This document shows, piece by piece, positions 1 through 9,113 of a stretch of DNA of 41,006 bases. A program made the position numbers and the translations under genes. Source of the stretch: Comamonadaceae bacterium (GTDB lineage Bacteria > Pseudomonadota > Gammaproteobacteria > Burkholderiales > Burkholderiaceae_C); assembly GCA_947452785.1 (NCBI GenBank), contig CANGDZ010000028.1, forward strand, positions 1 to 41,006. The letters are read 5' to 3'. Position 1 is the first letter of the stretch; every line of letters begins with the position of its first letter. The notes under the pieces were generated by a model that was not told where the DNA came from, made no database searches, and worked only from the letters and a program-made list of their open reading frames with translations.

Positions 1-458
1 AGCCCAAAACCCACAAAGCAGACGAACGACCAATTGGCGATCGAGCCACCGAGAAAGGTCCAGTCCACTTTGACGCAATCACCACTGCCCTTGAACACCA
101 AGGGGATCACACGCTGCAGCGGGAAATTCTCGATCATGCCGTACAGATCGCGCCCGCAGGTCACGATTTCAGGTGGATACCACTGCAGCCAGCTTTGGCG
201 TGCGGCCACAAAAGCCCCAAAACCCGAAACCAGCGTAATGAGCGCGCCGACCACGGCAATGGGGGCCCAGCGTTGCATGCGCCAACCCATTCCAGCCAAT
301 ACCGCCACGCCAATCAAGGCGTAACGCTGCACGATGCACATGGGGCAAGGGTTCAGCCCCTCAACATGCTGCAAATACAAACCAAAAGCCAGCATGCCCA
401 CGCAGGCCAGGGCCATCAGGCCAAAAATCGGGCGAAAAGGAGGCGGCTTGAGGAACAT
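1..458 (-). CDS. dsbB: Disulfide bond formation protein B, 3'-truncated by window edge
   Basis: This is an inner-membrane quinone reductase that reoxidises periplasmic DsbA and passes electrons to ubiquinone. Reading the minus strand from the ATG at 458 gives 152 codons without a stop, running off the window start, so the last transmembrane segment and C-terminus are missing. Both DsbB cysteine pairs are present: C38-P-M-C41 in the first periplasmic loop and C101/C128 in the second loop (the latter beginning CGRDLYGMIENFPLQ). Hydrophobic helices surround them. The gene lies 9 bp beyond the stop of the ferredoxin-NADP reductase on the same strand, so the two may be co-transcribed. Family assignment is strong from the paired cysteines and loop sequence. 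Confidence 0.95.
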   Translation of the reverse strand, partial: MFLKPPPFRPIFGLMALACVGMLAFGLYLQHVEGLNPCPMCIVQRYALIGVAVLAGMGWRMQRWAPIAVVGALITLVSGFGAFVAARQSWLQWYPPEIVTCGRDLYGMIENFPLQRVIPLVFKGSGDCVKVDWTFLGGSIANWSFVCFVGFG

Positions 459-467
459 GGGCTGAGT

Positions 468-1244
468 TTAACTTTCAGCGAAGGCACGTTCAATGACAAA
501 AGCACCGGGCTTGGTGGTATTTCCTTCAGGCAGACCGTTCTTTTCGCACAAGGCTTTAAGATCGCGCAACATTTCGGGACTGCCGCAAATCATCACCCTG
601 TCTTCAACCGGATTGAGCTTGGGTACGCCCAGGTCTTCAAACAGCTTGCCGCTTTCCATCAAGTCTGTCACGCGGCCTTGGTTTTTAAAAGGCTCACGCG
701 TCACGGTGGGGTAGTACTTGAGTTGCTTGCTGACCATCTCACCCAGAAACTCGTTTTGCGGGAGCTCTTCGGTGATGTAGTCGTAATAGGCCAGTTCGCT
801 GACTTGGCGCACGCCGTGCAGCAAGATCACTTCTTCAAAACGTTCATAGGTCTCCGGATCGCGGATGATGCTCATGAACGGCGCCAAACCGGTGCCGGTG
901 CCAATCAGGTACAAGCGCTTGCCGGGCAACAAATAATCAATCAGCAAGGTGCCCGTCGGCTTGCGTCCGACCACGATGCTGTCACCCACCTGGATGTGCT
1001 GCAGCTTGGAAGTCAAAGGGCCGTCGGGCACTTTGATGCTCAAAAACTCCAAATGCTCTTCGTAATTGGCGCTGGCAATGCTGTAGGCGCGCAGCAGGGG
1101 TTTGCCGGTCTCACCGCGCAGGCCGATCATGGTGAAGTGGCCGTTCGAGAAGCGCAAAGCTTGATCGCGGGTGGTGGTGAAACTGAACAACCGATCGGTC
1201 CAGTGGTGAACGCTCAAGACGCGCTCTTCAAGAAATGCACTCAT
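468..1244 (-). CDS. fpr: Ferredoxin/flavodoxin-NADP+ reductase, bacterial FPR type
   Basis: A 258-residue cytosolic flavoenzyme that moves electrons between NADPH and ferredoxin or flavodoxin. The FAD-binding RAYS motif is at residues 52-55, and the pyrophosphate-binding GTGTGLAPF of the NADP domain is at 115-123. Length is usual for the bacterial FPR class. The C-terminus extends past the last strand (VIERAFAES), as in the longer-tailed subclass rather than the E. coli form that ends near a tryptophan (family knowledge). The ATG at 1244 is used. It sits upstream of dsbB on the minus strand and diverges from yggX, with a 229-bp gap between that probably carries both promoters. It could serve oxidative-stress iron-sulfur maintenance, which fits its YggX neighbour; that is inference. 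Confidence 0.92.
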   Translation of the reverse strand: MSAFLEERVLSVHHWTDRLFSFTTTRDQALRFSNGHFTMIGLRGETGKPLLRAYSIASANYEEHLEFLSIKVPDGPLTSKLQHIQVGDSIVVGRKPTGTLLIDYLLPGKRLYLIGTGTGLAPFMSIIRDPETYERFEEVILLHGVRQVSELAYYDYITEELPQNEFLGEMVSKQLKYYPTVTREPFKNQGRVTDLMESGKLFEDLGVPKLNPVEDRVMICGSPEMLRDLKALCEKNGLPEGNTTKPGAFVIERAFAES

Positions 1245-1473
1245 GACTACCCGTGTGATGGAGAAAAAGACAGGGTCTTCAAACCCTGTTGAAAGGAAGG
1301 ACAGGACAAAGCTTGCTAAAGTGATGCCCTGTTAAGGGCTTGCAAGCGCCATTTTCATGGCCAACGGACGTCTCAAGAGGTCCGATTCTGCAGGTCCACT
1401 CCCATTTGTGGAAATACGAAGATTTTATATCCGTATAACCACAGCTTCTTTAGCGAAAATCAAAGGACTCGTC

Positions 1474-1749
1474 ATGGCACGCACCGTCAACTGCATCAAA
1501 CTGGGCATGGAAGCCGAAGGCATGGACTTTCCGCCCTACCCCGGTGAATTGGGCAAACGCATTTGGGAAGGTGTGAGCAAGCAAGCCTGGGCCGATTGGC
1601 TCAAGCACCAAACCATGTTGGTGAATGAAAACCGCTTGAACCTGGCCGATTTGCGCGCCCGCCAGTACCTGGCCCGTCAGATGGAAAACCATTTCTTTGG
1701 CGGCGGCGCCGACGCCGCTCAAGGCTACGTGCCGCCCCCTAGCGCCTAA
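1474..1749 (+). CDS. yggX: YggX-type Fe(II) trafficking / oxidative damage protection protein
   Basis: A 91-residue small cytosolic protein of the YggX family, known to protect iron-sulfur clusters from oxidative damage and to influence labile iron. The N-terminus [11 protein letters not shown] with the single conserved Cys7, the central [10 protein letters not shown] and [17 protein letters not shown] stretches, and the near-terminal ARQYL and ENHFFGG blocks are all family hallmarks. An open frame extends upstream to 1357, but the ATG at 1474 matches the family N-terminus. The stop at 1747-1749 is followed directly by the GTG of the next gene. Confidence 0.95.
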   Translation: MARTVNCIKLGMEAEGMDFPPYPGELGKRIWEGVSKQAWADWLKHQTMLVNENRLNLADLRARQYLARQMENHFFGGGADAAQGYVPPPSA

Positions 1750-1750
1750 A

Positions 1751-2983
1751 GTGCAGACCCCACGGGACCGCCGTATCGTCGTGGTCGGCGCGGGCATGGC
1801 AGGTGCCGCTGTCGCCTTCAGCCTGGCTCAGCGGGGCTGGCAAGTCCTGGTCTTGGAAGCCGCGCAGGCTTTGGGTGCAGGTGCGTCGGGGCTGCCCGTA
1901 GGCTTGGCCGCGCCGCATGTTTCGCCCGATGACAACGTGCTGTCGCGCATCACCCGTGCGGGCGTGCAAGCCACGCTCGAACGGGCAAAGACACTCACCC
2001 AAGCAGGATCACTCAACACCCAAGACTGGGGCTTGACCGGGGTGCTGGAGCACCGCATCAAAGGCAAACGCGAATTGCCCTCGGGCAAAGCGCTGCCCCA
2101 AGCGCAAGACAGCTGGAGCATCAATGCCAGCGCAGAACAGGTGGCCGCAGCCGGTTTGCCCCACTGCAGCCCAGCGCTGTGGCACAGCCAAGCGGCCTGG
2201 TTGCGGCCAAGACGCTTGGTGCAAGCCCAACTGGCCGCGCCCGGCATCACGCTGCGTCTGAGCTGTCCTGTGCAGCGCATCTCGCACAACCATGAAGGTT
2301 GGGCCTTATGGGATGCGCAAGGCACGCTGATCACACAAGTACCCGAGCTGGTGCTGGCCAGCGCCTTTGACACCGCCGCCTTGCTGCAAGGCTTGGTGGA
2401 CAGCGAAGCGGGTGCTTTGCTGAGATTTCCGCTCAATCCCTTGCGCGGGCAAATCAGTTTTGGACGGATGGACGCCTTACCGTCAGCCACACTTGACCGC
2501 TTGCCGCCGTTTCCAGTGAACGGGCATGGCAGTTTCATCAGCGGCGTGGCCGCGCCTTTTGACGAGATTGGGCACTGGTTCATCGGCTCGACCTTTGAGC
2601 GCGACTGCAACCAAGCCCCGGTGCGCGCCGAAGACCATGCCGCCAACCAAACTCGGCTCAACACCTTGCTGCCGCCATTGGCCGAGGGTATGGCACCGGG
2701 CTTTGCACCTGAACACATTCAAGGCTGGGCAGGCCTGCGCTGCACGCTGCCCGACCGATTGCCTGCAGTCGGCCTGATCGACCCCCTGCGTTGGCCCGGC
2801 TTGCATCTGAGCACAGGCATGGGTGCGCGTGGTATCAGCTTGTCGGTGCTGTGCGGAGAGATCATTGCAACCGGCCTGGAAGGTCAAGCCCATCCACTGC
2901 CGCCCGAACTGGCCAAGCATTTGGCGGCGCAGCGCTTTGTCAAAGCGCCCAAACCTGGGCTGTCCCCTAAATTCACTGGCTGA
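1751..2983 (+). CDS. FAD-dependent oxidoreductase resembling the MnmC C-terminal domain
   Basis: About 410 residues with a D-amino-acid-oxidase-like FAD fold. An N-terminal dinucleotide-binding motif VVVGAGMAGAA lies close to the start, followed by GAGASGLPVGLAAPH. A C-terminal block GWAGLRCTLPDRLPAVG, then STGMGARGISL, resembles the oxidoreductase half of MnmC, which converts cmnm5s2U34 to nm5s2U34 in tRNA. No methyltransferase domain precedes it: yggX ends 1 bp before the GTG at 1751, so this would be a stand-alone MnmC(o)-like enzyme. The frame is open back to a TTG at 1697 inside yggX, but the GTG puts the FAD motif in the expected place. The precise tRNA role is inferred and another DAO-family substrate is possible. 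Confidence 0.7.
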   Translation: MQTPRDRRIVVVGAGMAGAAVAFSLAQRGWQVLVLEAAQALGAGASGLPVGLAAPHVSPDDNVLSRITRAGVQATLERAKTLTQAGSLNTQDWGLTGVLEHRIKGKRELPSGKALPQAQDSWSINASAEQVAAAGLPHCSPALWHSQAAWLRPRRLVQAQLAAPGITLRLSCPVQRISHNHEGWALWDAQGTLITQVPELVLASAFDTAALLQGLVDSEAGALLRFPLNPLRGQISFGRMDALPSATLDRLPPFPVNGHGSFISGVAAPFDEIGHWFIGSTFERDCNQAPVRAEDHAANQTRLNTLLPPLAEGMAPGFAPEHIQGWAGLRCTLPDRLPAVGLIDPLRWPGLHLSTGMGARGISLSVLCGEIIATGLEGQAHPLPPELAKHLAAQRFVKAPKPGLSPKFTG

Positions 2984-3008
2984 GCCCTGATTTCAGAATA
3001 ATGGCGGG

Positions 3009-4247
3009 ATGAAACAAACAGATTTATCCCGCTGGAACACCATTTTGATCTTGGGCGGCGCAGCCATGATGCTCAGCCTGGCCATGGGCATGCGGCAAAG
3101 CTTTGGCCTGCTGCAGCCGCACATGATTCGCGACATTGGCATCACTGCCGCTGACTTTTCTCTGGCCATTGCCATCCAAAACATCGTCTGGGGAGCAACC
3201 CAACCCTTCATGGGCATCTTGGCCGACCGCCATGGCGCACGCCCCATCGCCCTCTTTGGGGTGCTGGTGTATGCCCTGGGTTTAGGCTTTGCCATGAACG
3301 CCACCTCGGCCTGGAGCGTCACCCTGGGCATGGGATTATGCGTGGGTCTGGCCCTGTCGTGCACGGCGTCGAACATCGCCATGAGTGTGACCGCCAAGAC
3401 CGTCTCCCCCGCCAAGCGCAGCATGGCTATGGGCTCGGTCTCGGCGCTGGGCTCATTGGGCCTGACCCTGGCTTCACCCTTAGCGCAGCACTTGATCAGT
3501 ACAGCAGGCTGGCAAACGGCCTTGGTCGGCTTTCTGGCGCTGGCCACCGTGATGCTGCCCGCCGCCTGGATGGCCAGCCGGGCGGACCAGATTGAAGTTC
3601 CCGCGCCGCTAGGGGCGGCCCAAACGGTAACCCAAGCCATTCAAGAGGCGCTGGGCCACAAAGGCTACGTAGTTTTGGCTATTGCGTTTTTCGTTTGCGG
3701 CTTGCAATTGGTGTTCATCACCACCCACCTGCCCACTTATTTGGACATTTGCGGCATCGACCCCAGCGTGGGCAGCACGGCGCTGGCCTTGGTGGGCTTG
3801 TTCAACGTGATGGGTTCTTACCTGTTCGGCTGGCTGGGCGGCTTGTATTCCAAACGCTTTTTGCTGGGCGGCATTTACGTGTTGCGCTCCATTTTTATTG
3901 CAGCTTACTTTGTGGTGCCCCCCACACCCACCAGCACCTTGGTCTTTGCTGCTGCCATGGGCACCTTATGGTTGGGCGTAGTGCCCCTGGTATCAGGCTT
4001 GGTGATTCATTTGTTCGGGCTTCGCTACATGGCCACTTTGTCGGGCGTGGCTTTTTTGAGCCACCAGGTCGGCTCGTTCATAGGCGCCTGGGGAGGCGGT
4101 TTGATTTACAGCCGCTTAGGCAACTACGACCTGGCCTGGCAAGGCGCCGTGGCCATTGGCTTGGCCGCAGGCTTGTTCCAAATGACCATGAATATCCAGC
4201 CTTCGGCCCGCATCGCAGCCGAACGCAGCACCGCAGCACCGGCTTAA
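3009..4247 (+). CDS. MFS transporter (monocarboxylate/oxalate-formate-like)
   Basis: A 412-residue integral membrane protein with about twelve hydrophobic segments, of major facilitator type. The loop between helices 2 and 3 carries a family-like DRHGARP motif (near residues 74-80), and the N-terminal region has the RQSFGLLQP pattern common in MCT/OFA-type transporters. The substrate cannot be read from sequence; small carboxylates are the usual guess for this subgroup. It starts 25 bp after the FAD oxidoreductase with a weak ribosome site and could be in the same transcript, although nothing ties the functions together. An 83-bp gap separates it from the sulfur genes. Confidence 0.85.
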   Translation: MKQTDLSRWNTILILGGAAMMLSLAMGMRQSFGLLQPHMIRDIGITAADFSLAIAIQNIVWGATQPFMGILADRHGARPIALFGVLVYALGLGFAMNATSAWSVTLGMGLCVGLALSCTASNIAMSVTAKTVSPAKRSMAMGSVSALGSLGLTLASPLAQHLISTAGWQTALVGFLALATVMLPAAWMASRADQIEVPAPLGAAQTVTQAIQEALGHKGYVVLAIAFFVCGLQLVFITTHLPTYLDICGIDPSVGSTALALVGLFNVMGSYLFGWLGGLYSKRFLLGGIYVLRSIFIAAYFVVPPTPTSTLVFAAAMGTLWLGVVPLVSGLVIHLFGLRYMATLSGVAFLSHQVGSFIGAWGGGLIYSRLGNYDLAWQGAVAIGLAAGLFQMTMNIQPSARIAAERSTAAPA

Positions 4248-4312
4248 AACTCGTCCTTATGCTCCAAAGGCATATATGTACAACCAATAAATTGTTTGTT
4301 TTGGCATAAAGA

Positions 4313-4326
4313 GCGACTAAAGTCGC
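4313..4326. promoter_or_regulatory. Perfect 6-bp palindrome just ahead of the sulfur operon
   Basis: GCGACT and AGTCGC flank a 2-bp AA centre and end 4 bp before the ATG at 4331. It could be an operator or a small mRNA hairpin covering the ribosome-binding region. No protein can be named from the sequence. Confidence 0.35.
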
Positions 4327-4330
4327 GCCC

Positions 4331-5122
4331 ATGATTGATTTGGGTTACGTGATTGCAGGTTTCTTCGTCGGCACCATCGTGGGCCTGACGGGCGTGGGCG
4401 GCGGCTCCTTGATGACGCCTTTGCTGATTTTTTTCTTTGGTGTCAAGCCATATATGGCGGTCGGCACCGATTTGCTGTTTGCAGCGTTCACCAAGCTGGG
4501 TGGCACGCTGAGCTTTACCAGCCAACGTATCGTGCCCTGGCGCGTGGTGGGCCAACTGAGTCTGGGCAGCATCCCAGCCGCACTGCTCACCCTATACGTC
4601 TTGCGTCAGGTCGGCCCGGCCAACCCCGCGGTGCAGTCTTTGATGACCAGTACCCTGGGGGTGGCACTGCTGCTGACGGCGGCGGCCACTTTGTACAAGG
4701 CCTTGCGCGGCAAGTACACTCCACGATCGATTTCTGCCGATGAGTTGGCGCAGGCCACCGTTCCTCGTCACTGGAGCTTTCCCATTCTCTTTGGCGCCTT
4801 GATTGGTGCCTTGGTCACTTTGACCTCGGTGGGCGCTGGCGCGATTGGTGTGAGCGTGTTGCTGGTGCTGTTCCCCAAATTGCCCTTGCCGCGCATTGTG
4901 GCGGCGGACATAGCCTATGCCGTGCCCCTGACGATGGTGGCCGGTTTGGGTCATGCCTCGCTCGGCTCAGTGGACTGGCCTTTGCTGCTCAAGTTGTTGG
5001 CCGGTTCCTTACCGGGCATTTGGCTGGGCTCGAAGCTGATGCACCGCACACCCGAAAAATTGATACGCGCTTTGCTCTCAGTCCTTCTGGCCTGGGCAGG
5101 CACCAAACTGGTTTTGATTTGA
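4331..5122 (+). CDS. TauE/SafE-family permease (TSUP) of the sulfur operon
   Basis: A 263-residue membrane protein with about eight hydrophobic helices. The family signature GxxxGLTGVGGGSLMTPLL lies in the first 30 residues, and the second repeat carries a related TSVGAGAIGVSVLL. TSUP proteins move sulfite, sulfonates or other sulfur-containing anions across the inner membrane. It lies 9 bp before the sulfite reductase gene, so co-transcription and a role in importing a sulfur source or exporting excess sulfite are likely. Direction and substrate are inference. The start ATG is preceded by the palindrome at 4313-4326. Confidence 0.85.
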   Translation: MIDLGYVIAGFFVGTIVGLTGVGGGSLMTPLLIFFFGVKPYMAVGTDLLFAAFTKLGGTLSFTSQRIVPWRVVGQLSLGSIPAALLTLYVLRQVGPANPAVQSLMTSTLGVALLLTAAATLYKALRGKYTPRSISADELAQATVPRHWSFPILFGALIGALVTLTSVGAGAIGVSVLLVLFPKLPLPRIVAADIAYAVPLTMVAGLGHASLGSVDWPLLLKLLAGSLPGIWLGSKLMHRTPEKLIRALLSVLLAWAGTKLVLI

Positions 5123-5131
5123 AAATTTGAC

Positions 5132-6940
5132 ATGTACCAATACACAGAATTTGATAAACAGTTCGTGCGCGCCCGCGCTGCACAGCACCGCGACCAATTG
5201 GAGCGCTTTCAGTCGGGTCAATTGAGTAGCGATGAATTCAAGCCCCTGCGCCTGCAAAACGGCTGGTATGTGCAGCGTTACGCACCCATGCTGCGCGTGG
5301 CCGTTCCTTACGGCGAAATCTCGGCGGCGCAATTGAGCGTGCTGGCACGAATTGCGCGTGAATTCGACACCCCTGACGCCGAACTGCTTGCCACGGCCCA
5401 AGCCACGCAAGACAAACTGCCCGGCCTGGCACCCAAGCTGACCACCAACTACGGTCACTTCACCACCCGTCAGAACGTGCAGTTCAACTGGATTCCTCTG
5501 TCGCAATCGGCCGACGTGATGGACCTCTTGGCCAGCGTGAACATGCACGGCATTCAAACCAGCGGCAACTGCATCCGCAACACCACCACCGACGAGTTGG
5601 CCGGTGTATCGGTAGACGAAGTGGTCGATCCCCGTCCCTACGCTGAGCTGATTCGCCAGTGGAGCACGCTGCACCCCGAGTTCGCCTTTTTGCCGCGCAA
5701 GTTCAAGATCGCCATCACCGGCGCCTCACAAGACCGCGCCGCCATTGGCTGGCACGACGTGGGCCTTCAAATGGTCAAGAATGCCGTAGGCGAAGTCGGC
5801 TTCAAAGTGCTGATCGGCGGCGGAATGGGCCGCACCCCCGTCGTGGGCTCGCAGATTCGCGAGTTCCTGCCTTGGGATCAGATCATGAATTACCTCGAAG
5901 CCGTGATCCGCGTCTACAACCGCTGGGGCCGCCGCGACAATTTGTACAAAGCGCGCATCAAAATTTTAGTGAAGGCCGAAGGCCAGCGCTACTTTGACGA
6001 AGTCGAAGCTGAATACACCCAAATTGTTGAAAAAGACGGTGGACTGCACACCATCCCGCAAGCCGAATTTGACCGCGTGGCCGCCTGCTTCTTAGCCCCT
6101 GCGCTTAATTTGAAGCAAAACACCCCTGAATGGGCCGCCAAGGCGGAGGCCGATGTGAGCATCGAAGCGGCCAAGACTCCCGCCTTTGCCCGCTGGATCG
6201 CGCAAAACGTGGTGCCCCATCAGAACCCTGCCCTGCGCGCAGTCAAGTTATCGTTCAAACGGGTGGGCCAAGCCCCTGGCGACGCCACCGCCGATCAGCT
6301 GGACGCGGCCGCCGCATTGGTTGCCAAGTTCTCTGCCGGCGAAGCCCGTGTGACACACACGCAAAACCTGGTGCTGCCTTGGGTGCGCCTGGACCAATTG
6401 CACGCCTTGTGGCTTGAGGCCAAGGCTTTGGGCTTGGCCCAGCCCAATATCGGTCTGTTGACCGACATGATTGCCTGCCCCGGCGGCGACTATTGCTCGT
6501 TGGCCAATGCCCGATCCCTGCCACTGGCTGCGGCCATCACCGAGCGTTACCAGGACTTGGATGAGCTCGATGATCTGGGACACATCGACTTTCACATCAG
6601 TGGCTGCATCAACTCCTGCGGTCACCATCACTCAGGCCATATCGGTATTTTGGGTGTGGATAAAGACGGCAAAGAGTGGTACCAGGTCACGCTGGGCGGC
6701 TCAGACGGCAAAGACCTGTCTGGCCCCACGGTCCCTGGCAAAGTGGTCGGCCCCTCGTTCTCGTCGTTTGAAGTGCCTGATGTCATCGAAGCCGTTTTGA
6801 ACACCTACAAAGCCCTTCGCCAGCCCGCGCTAGGGCGCCACGAATACTTCATCGAAACCCTGCACCGTGTCGGCCAAGACCCGTTCAAAGCCGCAGCCAA
6901 CGCGGCCCGCCACCGCGCAGCCGATGCCCAGACCGCCTGA
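5132..6940 (+). CDS. cysI: Assimilatory sulfite reductase, siroheme/4Fe-4S hemoprotein
   Basis: A 602-residue enzyme of the nitrite/sulfite reductase family that reduces sulfite to sulfide with six electrons. The cluster/siroheme ligands are complete: C449-x5-C455 in ACPGGDYC and C492-x3-C496 in SGCINSCGHH. The N-terminal half has the repeated ferredoxin-like domain (NYGHFTTRQNVQFNWI). No CysJ flavoprotein is encoded nearby, and a 7Fe ferredoxin plus ferredoxin-NADP reductase occur downstream, so electrons may come from ferredoxin. It lies between the TSUP permease and DUF934. Nitrite reduction is the main alternative, but the CysHDN neighbours favour sulfite. Confidence 0.93.
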   Translation: MYQYTEFDKQFVRARAAQHRDQLERFQSGQLSSDEFKPLRLQNGWYVQRYAPMLRVAVPYGEISAAQLSVLARIAREFDTPDAELLATAQATQDKLPGLAPKLTTNYGHFTTRQNVQFNWIPLSQSADVMDLLASVNMHGIQTSGNCIRNTTTDELAGVSVDEVVDPRPYAELIRQWSTLHPEFAFLPRKFKIAITGASQDRAAIGWHDVGLQMVKNAVGEVGFKVLIGGGMGRTPVVGSQIREFLPWDQIMNYLEAVIRVYNRWGRRDNLYKARIKILVKAEGQRYFDEVEAEYTQIVEKDGGLHTIPQAEFDRVAACFLAPALNLKQNTPEWAAKAEADVSIEAAKTPAFARWIAQNVVPHQNPALRAVKLSFKRVGQAPGDATADQLDAAAALVAKFSAGEARVTHTQNLVLPWVRLDQLHALWLEAKALGLAQPNIGLLTDMIACPGGDYCSLANARSLPLAAAITERYQDLDELDDLGHIDFHISGCINSCGHHHSGHIGILGVDKDGKEWYQVTLGGSDGKDLSGPTVPGKVVGPSFSSFEVPDVIEAVLNTYKALRQPALGRHEYFIETLHRVGQDPFKAAANAARHRAADAQTA

Positions 6941-6958
6941 GCGCCGGGAGAACAGACC

Positions 6959-7336
6959 ATGAAAATCATCACCGCCCAAGAACACCAAACCTTTGAATCC
7001 CCAGCCTTGCTGGTTTTGGCCAACGATGTGGACCCCCGCACACTGGACCTGAACGGCGTCAATCGCATTGATCTGGTGTTTCCTAAATTTACCGATGGCC
7101 GTGCTTACAGCCAAGCCTTTTTGTTGCGCCGCCGCCTGGACTTTACTGGCGAGTTGCGCGCCACCGGCGACGTGCTGATCGACCAATTGGTGCAAATGCA
7201 GCGTACCGGCTTTGACGTGGCCGTACTCAAAGATGGCGTGGACGCCTCGGCGGCCCAGCGCCAGTTCGAGCGCTTTGCGGGCTTTTACCAAGGCTCGGCC
7301 GTCGAGACACAACCCCAGTTCGCCAAGGCCGCCTGA
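6959..7336 (+). CDS. DUF934 protein of the sulfite reductase operon
   Basis: A 125-residue protein of the DUF934 family, which in proteobacteria is regularly found between cysI and cysH. It has the family-like centre IDLVFPKFTDGRAYSQAFLLRRR and a GELRATGDVLIDQL stretch. There is no signal peptide or membrane segment, so it is probably cytosolic. Its biochemical role is not established; an accessory function for sulfite reductase is an inference from context. The stop (TGA) overlaps the cysH start as ATGA-type coupling at 7334-7338. Confidence 0.9.
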   Translation: MKIITAQEHQTFESPALLVLANDVDPRTLDLNGVNRIDLVFPKFTDGRAYSQAFLLRRRLDFTGELRATGDVLIDQLVQMQRTGFDVAVLKDGVDASAAQRQFERFAGFYQGSAVETQPQFAKAA

Positions 7337-8091
7337 TGACCTCCAGCCTCATTGCCTCACGCGGCGCACCGGCCAAAGCCACAGAACAGAACGCCAAGGC
7401 AAGCCCTGACTTTGCCGCCAAGCTGGCCGAAACCCAGGCCTTGCTGCAACGCGCAGCCGCCGAATTTGCGCCCGTGACTCAGGCGTCCAGTCTGGGCGCG
7501 GAAGACGTGGTGATCACCCACCTCATCAACAACCTACAGCTGGACATCCCGGTCTTCGTGCTGGAAACCGGCGCATTGCACACTGAAACTCTGGCCTTGT
7601 TGGAACGCACGCAGGCGCATTCGCGTGCGCCAATCCATGTGTTCCGCCCGGGGCATGAATCGGTCATTAAGTTTGTGCGCGACAAAGGCCAAGACGCGAT
7701 GTACCAAAGCATCGAGCTGCGCAAGGCCTGCTGCAGCGTGCGCAAGATGGAGCCCCTGGCCCGCGCCCTGAAGGGCCAAAAGGCCTGGATCACCGGTCTG
7801 CGCCAAGAGCAATCCCCAGCCCGTGCCGAGGTGCCTTTGCTCGACGAGAGCGAAGTGGCCAGCAAAGCTTTGTACAAGTTCAACCCACTGGCCCGCTGGA
7901 CCTGGGGCGACGTGTGGCACTACATCGCCGACAACCAAGTGGACTACAACCCGCTGCACGACCAGTTTTTCCCGAGCATCGGCTGCGCTCCCTGCACCCG
8001 TGCCATCAGCCTGGGCGAAGAGTTCCGCGCTGGCCGCTGGTGGTGGGAAGACGAAGCAGCCAAGGAATGCGGCCTGCACGTCAAAAGCTGA
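7336..8091 (+). CDS. cysH: Adenylyl-sulfate (APS) reductase, iron-sulfur type
   Basis: A 251-residue cytosolic enzyme reducing activated sulfate to sulfite with thioredoxin-type reductant. It carries the four cysteines that ligate a [4Fe-4S] cluster in bacterial APS reductases: the vicinal pair C132-C133 (KACCSVRK) and C217-x2-C220 (GCAPCT). PAPS-specific enzymes lack these. A late catalytic cysteine is present in the tail (EECGLHVKS-like end, AKECGLH). The absence of an APS kinase domain on CysN agrees with direct use of APS. The start overlaps the DUF934 stop, showing translational coupling. The 76-bp gap to cysD is the largest in the block before fdxA. Confidence 0.93.
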   Translation: MTSSLIASRGAPAKATEQNAKASPDFAAKLAETQALLQRAAAEFAPVTQASSLGAEDVVITHLINNLQLDIPVFVLETGALHTETLALLERTQAHSRAPIHVFRPGHESVIKFVRDKGQDAMYQSIELRKACCSVRKMEPLARALKGQKAWITGLRQEQSPARAEVPLLDESEVASKALYKFNPLARWTWGDVWHYIADNQVDYNPLHDQFFPSIGCAPCTRAISLGEEFRAGRWWWEDEAAKECGLHVKS

Positions 8092-8167
8092 TTTGTTGCC
8101 AGTGGGTCAAGGTGCACAGCTTGATCTTAAAAACGCCTTGAGCACATAAAGAAAACGAGAAGAACGA

Positions 8168-9097
8168 ATGAACGCCATGACACAACCCGAGTTGCACACC
8201 CTGAGCAACGCCCATCTGGACGCGTTGGAAGAAGAAACCATCTTCATCTTGCGTGAAGTCGCAGCCGCATTCGAGCGCCCTACCCTGCTGTTTTCGGGCG
8301 GCAAGGATTCGCTGGTCATGCTCAAGTGCGCTGAAAAGGCCTTTGGTGCAGGCCGCATTCCCTACCCGCTCTTGATGATCGACACCGGCCACAACTTTCA
8401 GGAAGTGACCGATTTCCGGGATTCACGCGCCAAAGAACTGGGGGCTGAATTGATCGTGCGCAACGTCGAAGACTCGATGAAGCGCGGCACGGTGCGCCTG
8501 GCCCATCCGGGTGAGAGCCGCAATGTGCACCAATCGGTCACGCTGCTCGAAGCGATTGAAGAGTTCCGCTTTGACGCATTGATCGGCGGCGCACGCCGTG
8601 ACGAAGAAAAAGCCCGCGCCAAAGAACGCATCTTCAGCCACCGCGACAGCTTTGGCCAGTGGCAGCCCAAGGCCCAGCGACCTGAGTTGTGGACCTTGTT
8701 CAACACCCGCCTGCAACCGGGTGAGCATTTCCGTGTTTTCCCCATCTCCAACTGGACCGAGCTCGATGTATGGCAATACATTGCCCGCGAAAAAATTGCC
8801 CTGCCCTCGATCTACTACACCCACAAACGCGAGGTGGTCGACCGCCGCGGTTTACTGGTGCCGGTGACTGAACTGACACCGCCCAAAGACGGCGAAGAAG
8901 TGGTCACCCGTGACGTGCGCTTTCGTACCGTGGGCGACATCACCTGCACTTGCCCCGTGCAAAGCACAGCCTCCACGCCCGAACAGATCGTGATCGAAAC
9001 ATTGGCCGCCGATGTGAGCGAGCGCGGCGCCACGCGCATGGACGACAAGACCTCTGAGGCTTCGATGGAGAAGCGCAAAAAAGACGGTTACTTCTGA
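8168..9097 (+). CDS. cysD: Sulfate adenylyltransferase subunit 2
   Basis: A 309-residue catalytic subunit of ATP sulfurylase, making APS from ATP and sulfate with the CysN GTPase. The PP-loop SGGKDS is at residues 43-48, and the family blocks LMIDTGHNF, GGARRDEEKARAKERIFS and SIYYTHKREVVDR follow. The end MEKRKKDGYF is typical. I kept the ATG at 8168; a second ATG at 8177 would give a protein three residues shorter and cannot be excluded. It is followed 16 bp later by cysN. Confidence 0.96.
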   Translation: MNAMTQPELHTLSNAHLDALEEETIFILREVAAAFERPTLLFSGGKDSLVMLKCAEKAFGAGRIPYPLLMIDTGHNFQEVTDFRDSRAKELGAELIVRNVEDSMKRGTVRLAHPGESRNVHQSVTLLEAIEEFRFDALIGGARRDEEKARAKERIFSHRDSFGQWQPKAQRPELWTLFNTRLQPGEHFRVFPISNWTELDVWQYIAREKIALPSIYYTHKREVVDRRGLLVPVTELTPPKDGEEVVTRDVRFRTVGDITCTCPVQSTASTPEQIVIETLAADVSERGATRMDDKTSEASMEKRKKDGYF

Positions 9098-9113
9098 TCA
9101 AGAGAACAAAAAC

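Noticed and set aside
195..1292. Long plus-strand open frame of 365 codons opposite dsbB and fpr
   Set aside because: It is the antisense shadow of two well-recognised genes; its composition is typical of a mirrored frame.
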